Source of the DNA: Acanthaster planci
Taxonomy: Eukaryota; Echinodermata; Asteroidea; Valvatida; Acanthasteridae
Length of the DNA: 35,510 nt
Direction: 5' to 3'
NCBI RefSeq assembly: GCF_001949145.1
Contig: NW_019091536.1
Location: 320,665 to 356,174 of the forward strand
In this document: piece by piece, positions 31,501 to 35,510 of the stretch
Layout: each line of letters starts with the position of its first letter
Numbering within the stretch: position 1 is the first letter of the stretch
Notes under the pieces: generated by a model
Database searches by the model: none
What the model was told of the DNA's origin: nothing
The model's input: only the letters and a program-made list of their open reading frames with translations
Made by a program: the position numbers and the translations under genes

Positions 31501-34085
31501 AAAGTCAGAAGATGATTAAGACGCAGCTCGAAGTTGCTAAAAGGGAAATACAAGAACTCAGAGAGGAAGGTAACCTTCTTGAGGAAGAAAATAGACGACT
31601 TCAAACATGGTGGATAGCAGAAACTGGGAAAAGCACTGAACTGCAGAAAGAGATTGCAGACATAAGAGGTCAGATGCCTGACTTACAAAAAGTGAGGAGC
31701 ATGGAAAATTTTGAAAATTTGAAAGAGTGGAGAAAATCTAAACAAAAGGAAATGGAGTTAAAGAGGCAGTTGAATGAACAAATCGACATAACATCTGACC
31801 TCGAAAGTCAAGTGGATGATAGCCGGGCTGTTATTAAAGAGTTAGAGCAAGAGCGGAACATACTACGGGATGATTTCACCAACGCGCTACAGAAGCAATT
31901 GCAGTTAAAAACGCAGCTGGGTACACTGGGAGACCGATGCAAACTTCTCACAAGTAAACTGGACGACAGCCAGGCTCACGCCCAGTCCCTGAAGCACGAG
32001 ATGGAGGAATATTTGGAGCAGGATTCCCAGGCGAGAGACGAAGAAGTCCGCCTCCTGAAGACGAGGCTGCAAGAGCTGCGGGTGGATCGTCAGGAACGCT
32101 CCGAGGAGCTGGCCGAGGTGAAGCTCAGAACAGAGAATCTGGAAGCACTTTGCAAGATGCACTCGAAGCAGAAGATGAAGGATGACGTTGACAGAATGGA
32201 AGCCAAAGCTAATTTACTGAGGCTGCAAGCGGAAAATCAAGAAATGGCTACACGGTTGCTACTGCTGAGGAGAAAGGAGACAGATTTTGACCAAGAAGCA
32301 GAGACACAGGAGGCATCCACTGTGTTGAATAAAGAAAAGGTACCCCCGGTTGAAAATAAGCCGATATTAGTGGGATCCAGCTTGCCCATCACAGCCTCAA
32401 AGACTACATTTTCTGCTGCACTGAACCAGTCATCAGCAGTAGAGGAGGGAAGAGGTAGCACTATACTTAATGGACAGAAAAGGGTTTTCACTGACACCGC
32501 CTCTGGTGACGAAGATAGACCGGACCATACAGCAGATGATTGCGAGTATCACAGTCTTTATGTCAAAGAGGAGACTGATGACAAATACAAGGGTAAGATT
32601 ATTTTCTCCAAGAATCCTATTCACTGTGAAACACAACTGTGACATCTCCTCTCAAGGGATTTGCACAGTTAGGGAAGTACTTAATGGTGTTCAACAGGCA
32701 ACATCGCAGCCTAGATGAAACAAATAAGTTTCAAATAATGAAATCTCGATTGCGTCGCAATGAACTTTAAGTTTGCTTAGTCCTTTTCAACATTTATTGA
32801 CATTAACACAGCTTATGAAATACTTTTGCAAAATTTGACAGGACTGGAAAGGGCCCATGCAGACATCATGGTATGCTCGGACCGCCTTCAAGAACTGGAG
32901 AAGAAATTGGGCACAACAGTCCAAATTCTCCAAGAAGACCTGCAAGCACAGACAAGTTATATTTTCAGGTGAAGCTCAGTTTGAATTCTTGAACCACAGT
33001 ATTTTTGTGTTCTTGAGCAAGACTGTTTACAGCAATTGCCCTTGCTAACTTACTTGGACTTCTTGGACCTTCAGCTGAAGGGATTTAGAGATAACAATGG
33101 AACATCCAGCAGGAAAAACAATTCAAAAAATCCAATGAACAATAATGTTCAATGATAAAGCCAGTACTTTTCTTACAAGTTTGCAGACTGGATTCTTCTT
33201 CTTGTGTTAGCCTGTAATGGCTTTCCCAAATGTCAGCTATTCACTAAAAGGGTGAATCATGGAAATCTTTTCTCCAGGCTGAGAGAAAGCACTGAGACCA
33301 GACTCCAGCAAGCTGTTGACATAACCAAACAGCTAAGTGAAGAGAGCCAGCAAGTAATAGCCTCCATGGTGGAAAAAAGCTTAGATATTCGCCTGAAAGA
33401 AACCAAAGCACCTGTTGGACAAAAGTAAGCATATATATATAATGTTTATTCACATTTCTCACCCATGGAATTACAAACATGAAATACTGTGAAACAAATT
33501 CATAAGGTAACTAGCTGGCACAGAACATCTTGAAACCAGCCAATGTAAGGTTGCATGTATAGTGTACCAATTGCTCAAACACAATCTGTGTGCTTGCAAT
33601 GCCAGGAAACTGATCCAGGGATATTTTTCAGTAAATGAAGCTGTCGCATGTGTCTTGATTTTCCGGAGACGGAATCTTTCAGAGTATATATCTTAATATC
33701 TAAAATAAAAGTGTTCAGAAGCAGAGGAAGTCTTCATAAACTGCACTCAACGTGAAGGGTCCTTGGTCAGCTGAATCGTGACAGTCGCATCTCACCTATT
33801 CCAAAGTTCAGGCCTGACAAACAAATGGTCAGCATTCTTGTTCAAATACTCACCACAAATTCTCCAAACTCCAGGTTCAAGAAGATGAGAAGACTCCTTG
33901 AACACTCAATCTCGGAGCAAAAGAAGCAGGCAGCCTCCATTGCCAGGCTCCAACAAACCCAGGAGAAGGCCCTGCTTCAGCACGGCGCCCTCAAGATCCG
34001 TCTCCGACAGCAGACAGAGAAAGCTTCTGGCGCCCTCTCTATCTGGGAGAGAGAGAGGCAGTCTCTGAAGAGGCAACTTGAGGAG
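19394..34085 (+). CDS. Giant coiled-coil protein, partial (17 visible exons)
   Basis: Seventeen exons were joined by AG/GT borders and codon phase: 19394-19576, 20090-20212, 20650-20856, 21623-21799, 22338-22444, 22596-22759, 24428-24654, 25709-25894, 26137-26310, 26454-26573, 26853-27315, 27655-27811, 28120-28345, 28545-32592, 32842-32968, 33278-33424 and 33875-34085. All phases agree, giving 7047 bases or 2349 codons. The first exon starts after an acceptor and the last ends at a donor, so start and stop codons are not visible. Exons 1-10 and 14-17 are rich in Glu, Lys, Gln, Leu and Arg with heptad-like spacing. Exons 11-13 and the first half of exon 14 are low-complexity and probably disordered. 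No catalytic domain, signal peptide or membrane segment is seen. Long coiled coils suggest a scaffold of centrosome, cilium or cytoskeleton, but this is inferred from shape alone. No family name is assigned. Confidence 0.85.
20090..20212 (+). CDS. Coiled-coil gene, exon b
   Basis: Forty-one codons, phase 0 at both ends (GTCCGCAG|ATC ... CTCAAG|GTTTGA). It starts IKLLEEQVQYLEGRLESCRQ, with Leu/Ile at heptad core spacing. Stop codons follow at once in the intron. Confidence 0.85.
20650..20856 (+). CDS. Coiled-coil gene, exon c
   Basis: Sixty-nine codons, phase 0 at both ends. The first half is highly charged coil (RDKDLRRKLQRERETNRQQA). The second half, from about 20775, leaves the coil pattern (HHGGWMKYVRLPDQGEWPS) and contains two Trp, unusual for this protein. 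The donor CAACAG|GTTTGT is good. The acceptor TATTTGAAG|ACA has only a modest pyrimidine tract. Confidence 0.75.
21623..21799 (+). CDS. Coiled-coil gene, exon d (may be two exons)
   Basis: The acceptor is CACCCAACAG|AAC and the donor ATCGAG|GTGGGG, both phase 0. It starts NKKALRHIFEQ and ends in REATLKMMEESKKDSAKSEI, both coil-like. Between them 27 codons (21656-21736) read PPVNLEPSLFLHCVILFLWW, hydrophobic and pyrimidine-rich. That block starts with GT after CAG, ends in AAG, is 81 bases long and lacks stops, so it may be a tiny in-frame intron. Both readings keep the frame. Confidence 0.7.
22338..22444 (+). CDS. Coiled-coil gene, exon e
   Basis: Phase 0 to phase 2 (TATACAG|GAG ... TCCAC|GTATGT). 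Encodes ELGTLNTAVNQRVRALEDAL and onward. The split Thr codon is completed by the first G of the next exon. Confidence 0.85.
22596..22759 (+). CDS. Coiled-coil gene, exon f
   Basis: Phase 2 to phase 1 (CTCTCCCAG|G ... TTGACAG|GTATTA). Classic coil sequence: LNQLLKDKYDLSNKVARLED. The preceding intron is only 151 bases. Confidence 0.88.
22760..24427 (+). other. Large intron of coiled-coil gene
   Basis: AT-rich intron between exons f and g. It holds a TGACGTCA site (23157-23164), a (TTTTA)n run near 23520 and ATGTACAT palindromes around 24225-24250. The open frame at 23373-23738 is Phe/Leu/Ser/Tyr-rich and reflects T-rich composition. No nested gene is seen. Confidence 0.6.
24428..24654 (+). CDS. 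Coiled-coil gene, exon g
   Basis: Phase 1 to phase 0 (CTCAACAAAG|CC ... GCTAAG|GTAGGC), 75 codons after the split Ala. Begins ADLKARLQMSESELRETHLL. The intron before it (22760-24427) is about 1.7 kb and AT-rich, with (TTTTA)n near 23520 and no other coding signal. Confidence 0.88.
24655..25708 (+). other. Intron of coiled-coil gene with hairpin pair
   Basis: About 1.05 kb between exons g and h, with no open frame of note. It carries the twin hairpins at 25241-25322. Confidence 0.65.
25241..25322. repeat. Twin perfect hairpins sharing a direct repeat
   Basis: Hairpin 1 pairs TGTCCTGCATTT (25241-25252) with AAATGCAGGACA (25282-25293), 12 bases perfect. Hairpin 2 pairs GAGAAAATTT (25295-25304) with AAATTTTCTC (25313-25322), 10 bases perfect with an 8-base loop. 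Each loop holds a CTGGACT and each is followed by AAATTT, so the two units look related. They lie in the intron between exons g and h of the coiled-coil gene. Confidence 0.88.
25709..25894 (+). CDS. Coiled-coil gene, exon h
   Basis: Phase 0 at both ends (CTTTTTAAAG|GTG ... GGGGAG|GTAATC), 62 codons. Contains KKERDSFLGQLTKAL, a motif that recurs twice in the large exon (about 30754 and 31841). Confidence 0.88.
26137..26310 (+). CDS. Coiled-coil gene, exon i
   Basis: Phase 0 at both ends (CTTGGTGCAG|GCG ... GAGGAG|GTAATA), 58 codons beginning ALKQKDKIIGNLRRDLANHE. Confidence 0.88.
26454..26573 (+). CDS. Coiled-coil gene, exon j
   Basis: Phase 0 at both ends (GTTGACAAG|GTG ... ATAGAG|GTAAGG), 40 codons: VGSASLLAELCGAHAGERAQ and onward. 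The intron before it is 143 bases. An acceptor 8 bases downstream (GGCAG|TG) would break the phase, so 26454 is preferred. Confidence 0.82.
26853..27315 (+). CDS. Coiled-coil gene, exon k (coil-to-disorder transition)
   Basis: Phase 0 to phase 1 (TTTTTTGTCCAG|TCG ... GATCAG|GTGTTT), 154 codons plus one base. It starts as coil (SLSNEKAALRADTQRLQLDF) and shifts to a Gly/Pro/Ala-rich section with one amphipathic stretch (KDSAFSRLMFGVEGVATAF). The frame stops at TAA just after the donor. GC content is higher than in neighbouring exons. Confidence 0.87.
27655..27811 (+). CDS. Coiled-coil gene, exon l
   Basis: Phase 1 to phase 2 (AAACTCTAG|AC ... CACCCAG|GTATTA). The joined Asp codon (G+AC) agrees with the previous exon. 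Encodes ARQIQRDVVAKLRAMALMMQ, then a basic Gly/Arg run (RGRGRLGRGHR) and an acidic patch (DDDEA). The Gly/Arg run is atypical for a coiled coil and could bind RNA or another acidic partner. Confidence 0.87.
28120..28345 (+). CDS. Coiled-coil gene, exon m
   Basis: Phase 2 to phase 0 (CATAATTTCAG|T ... ACAGAG|GTAAAT). Encodes SKDDDCELVNEPLVTKLEIP and a Pro/Asn/Glu-rich tail, not coil-forming. Probably a disordered linker. Confidence 0.87.
28545..32592 (+). CDS. Coiled-coil gene, exon n (4,048-base exon)
   Basis: Phase 0 to phase 1 (CTGTTGCCAG|GGA ... TACAAGG|GTAAGA), 1349 codons without a stop. Layout within the exon: coil at residues about 10-82 and 100-135; a polar Ser/Gln/Asn/Glu-rich, probably disordered region at about 140-715; a long coil at about 718-875 (30698-31160); a second long coil at about 975-1250 (31471-32283), with a short coil around 31311 between them; and a Ser/Thr/acidic tail. 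Two repeats of an RDxLxxxLTKAL-type motif lie in the two C-terminal coils. It is far longer than every other exon of the gene (107-463 bases), which fits loss of introns or an ancestral retroposed insertion. The function beyond a scaffold is unknown. Confidence 0.92.
32842..32968 (+). CDS. Coiled-coil gene, exon o
   Basis: Phase 1 to phase 2 (ATTTGACAG|GA ... TTTTCAG|GTGAAG). Encodes GLERAHADIMVCSDRLQELE and further coil up to QAQTSYIFR. Confidence 0.87.
33278..33424 (+). CDS. Coiled-coil gene, exon p
   Basis: Phase 2 on both sides (TTTTCTCCAG|G ... GGACAAAA|GTAAGC). Encodes LRESTETRLQQAVDITKQLS and onward. Both junctions complete sensible Arg and Lys codons. Confidence 0.88.
33875..34085 (+). 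CDS. Coiled-coil gene, exon q (last in window)
   Basis: Phase 2 to phase 0 (CCAAACTCCAG|G ... GAGGAG|GTATTT). Encodes FKKMRRLLEHSISEQKKQAA and a further strong coil (WERERQSLKRQLEE). No stop codon precedes the donor, so the gene continues past the LINE insertion and beyond the window. Confidence 0.88.
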
Positions 34086-34212
34086 GTATTTGATTGGCTG
34101 AAAAATGTTTCCATATTTGCATTATAGCAGGAAGGAAGGATTTCATTGGTTAATTTTGGTTTTAAAAGTACCCGTGATACCTGCACCCAGTTGAATGTCA
34201 AGATCATAATTC
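34086..34212 (+). other. Start of the intron after exon q
   Basis: The donor GTATTT opens an intron that runs into the antisense LINE at about 34213 and leaves the window. The short unique part holds nothing recognisable. Confidence 0.6.
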
Positions 34213-34214
34213 AA

Positions 34215-34270
34215 AATAATAATAATAACACAGTTTTATATAGCGCATCACACCAAGGTCTCGATGCGCT
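34215..34270 (-). repeat. LINE 3' terminal hairpin and (AAT)n tail
   Basis: On the + strand an AAT run (34215-34228) is followed by AGCGCATC (34242-34249) and its perfect complement GATGCGCT (34263-34270), with a 13-base loop. CR1/L2 elements typically end in a short stem-loop and microsatellite tail recognised by their own reverse transcriptase, which matches this arrangement. Confidence 0.8.
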
Positions 34271-34873
34271 TTACAAGAAACAACAATTAAGAACAATTAA
34301 TGGAACAAGTAAGTTTTGAGAACTGCTTTAGATTCATTTTTGCTATTGATAATTTGGATATGCATGGTGAGGAAGAGAGTTCCAAAGCGATGGTGATGCA
34401 TGCATGAAGGAACAATGTCCATAAGTCTTAGTCCGAGTGATCGGTGTATCGAGCAGCAATGTTGAGCTAGAACAGAGGGTTCGTCGCAGCTGGTATACTT
34501 GAATAAGTTTACGAAGGTATGCTGGTGCTGAGCCATGGATGCATTTGTGAGTGAGGAGTAGAATTTTGAAAGCAATTCGCTCATTAACTGGTAGCCGGTG
34601 AAGAGTGCGAAGAATAGCAGTTAAATGTTACCTAGATGATGAACGTGTAACAAGTCTGGCGGCGGAATTCTGAATGCACTGAAGTTTCGAAGTTTGAGAA
34701 TCAGGAATACGGTTTAATAGACTATTGCAGAAATCGAGGCGGCAAGAGATGAAAGCATGAACAAGCTTTTCCGTCATTTATTGGTTAAGGAATTTTCAAA
34801 TTTGTCCTATCTTGTGAAGAGCTAAATAAGAAGAGCGACATTTGTTATTGACCTGGTTTTGCATTCAAAGGTT

Positions 34874-35410
34874 TTATGTTACAATGGTTCCAAGGTCACG
34901 AGCCCTAGTAACAGGTCTGGTGCAGAAGTCAGAGATGCAGATACTTTCAATTGGAGTATGTTGCTGAAACTGAGATGGGCTGTGAATGACTTCAGTTTTG
35001 TCGCTATTCAATTTGAGCTTATTGGCCATGGACCAAGAATGTATGTGTGTGAGGCATGACTCCAATCGCTGAATGGCGTCAGAACGCTGTTGTTCTGTCA
35101 TAATGACGTACAGTTGAATATCATTAGCGTAGATCATGCAGTTAACGCTATATGATGCGATGAGTTCTTCCAGTGGGGATGTGTACAGTGTGAAGCATAG
35201 TGGACCTAGGACAGACCACTGTGGCACTCCAGTGTTGACATTATGAGGGGGAGATGAAATCTTATTGATTATTACAGATTGTTGACGAATTGCAAAATAC
35301 GAGGTGAACCATTCCAAGGCAGAACCGTTGATGCCAAAGCGATGATGTAAGCATTGTAGCATGATATGGTGATCAATCGTATCAAAAGCTGCCGAATAAT
35401 CCAGAAGCAC
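34874..35410 (-). pseudogene. Reverse transcriptase fragment of the LINE
   Basis: A 178-codon open frame covers the palm of a non-LTR reverse transcriptase. The catalytic box normally read as YADD is YAND here (35120-35131), and the conserved PQG is PQW, so the copy should be inactive. Upstream coding sequence (35411-35481) is in another frame, showing an indel. The family call, CR1/L2 superfamily, rests on motif order and the 3' tail; a finer clade cannot be set by eye. Confidence 0.88.
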
Positions 35411-35510
35411 AAGAACAGCCTCTTGACCCTTATCAGCAGCGAGCGCAGATCATTGTAACCACGTAGAAGAGCTGTTTCCACACTACAGTATTTACGGTAG
35501 CCTGACTGCA

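Larger units (their letters stand above)
34213..35510 (-). mobile_element. Decayed CR1/L2-like LINE, 3' half, antisense in intron
   Basis: Read on the minus strand from the window end: ETALLRGYND near the edge, a frame break, then a reverse transcriptase core (LLDYSAAFDTIDHHIM, GVPQ.SVLGP, YAND.QLY), then the ORF2 C-terminal region (LVHAFISCRLDFCNSLL, LPVNERIAFKILLLTHKC, SPSLWNSLP) spread over shifted frames. The 3' end has a hairpin and an AAT-type microsatellite tail at 34215-34228. The element is truncated by the window edge. Confidence 0.88.

Noticed and set aside
19394-34085. Assignment of the coiled-coil gene to CCDC150 or another named centrosomal family
   Set aside because: Only generic coil composition is shared; no diagnostic block could be matched from memory.
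1-35510. CRISPR arrays, operons or mobile defence cassettes
   Set aside because: No regularly spaced repeats of the right kind, and the window is clearly intron-bearing eukaryotic DNA.

Overview
This is a eukaryotic nuclear window, about 58-60% A+T by eye. Genes are split by GT-AG introns of roughly 0.1-1.7 kb. Together with a CR1/L2-type LINE and many copies of the octamer TAGGCCTA, this suggests a marine invertebrate, most plausibly a deuterostome such as an echinoderm. That assignment is inference; no diagnostic housekeeping gene is present. There is no sign of prokaryotic, phage or plasmid gene organisation.

Layout. Bases 1-8.8 kb are intergenic, with small inverted repeats, an array of GGTGTTA-type motifs, poly-C tracts and one copy of a dispersed repeat. 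Its partner lies at 14.3 kb. At 9.2-12.6 kb on the + strand is a compact two-exon gene with a TATA promoter. It encodes a signal peptide, an acidic Ala/Gly-rich ectodomain, one membrane helix and a short basic tail. The reading frame is broken once in the assembled sequence. Bases 12.7-19.4 kb hold no gene I can support, but contain a decayed coding-like stretch on the minus strand, a 70-base assembly gap flanked by a CT microsatellite, and a hairpin-forming element.

From 19.4 kb to 34.1 kb one gene runs on the + strand. I chained 17 exons by splice sites and codon phase, and every junction agrees in phase. They give 7047 coding bases (2349 codons), with both ends of the gene outside the recognised exons. 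The product is a giant coiled-coil protein: a coiled-coil N-terminal half in short exons, a Gly/Arg/acidic non-coil region, then a single 4,048-base exon holding a disordered region and a second long coiled coil, then further short coil exons. I cannot name the family. A structural role (centrosomal, ciliary or cytoskeletal) is only a guess from architecture. In the intron after the last visible exon lies an antisense, decayed CR1/L2-like LINE (34.2 kb to the window end), with reverse transcriptase, ORF2 C-terminus and a hairpin plus (AAT)n 3' tail.

No multi-gene system or defence-like cassette was found. The points most worth a second look are the split syndecan-like membrane gene and its promoter, the 81-base in-frame intron-like cassette and the 4-kb exon in the coiled-coil gene, the perfect hairpins at 1.6 and 25.2 kb, and the enriched palindromic octamer.
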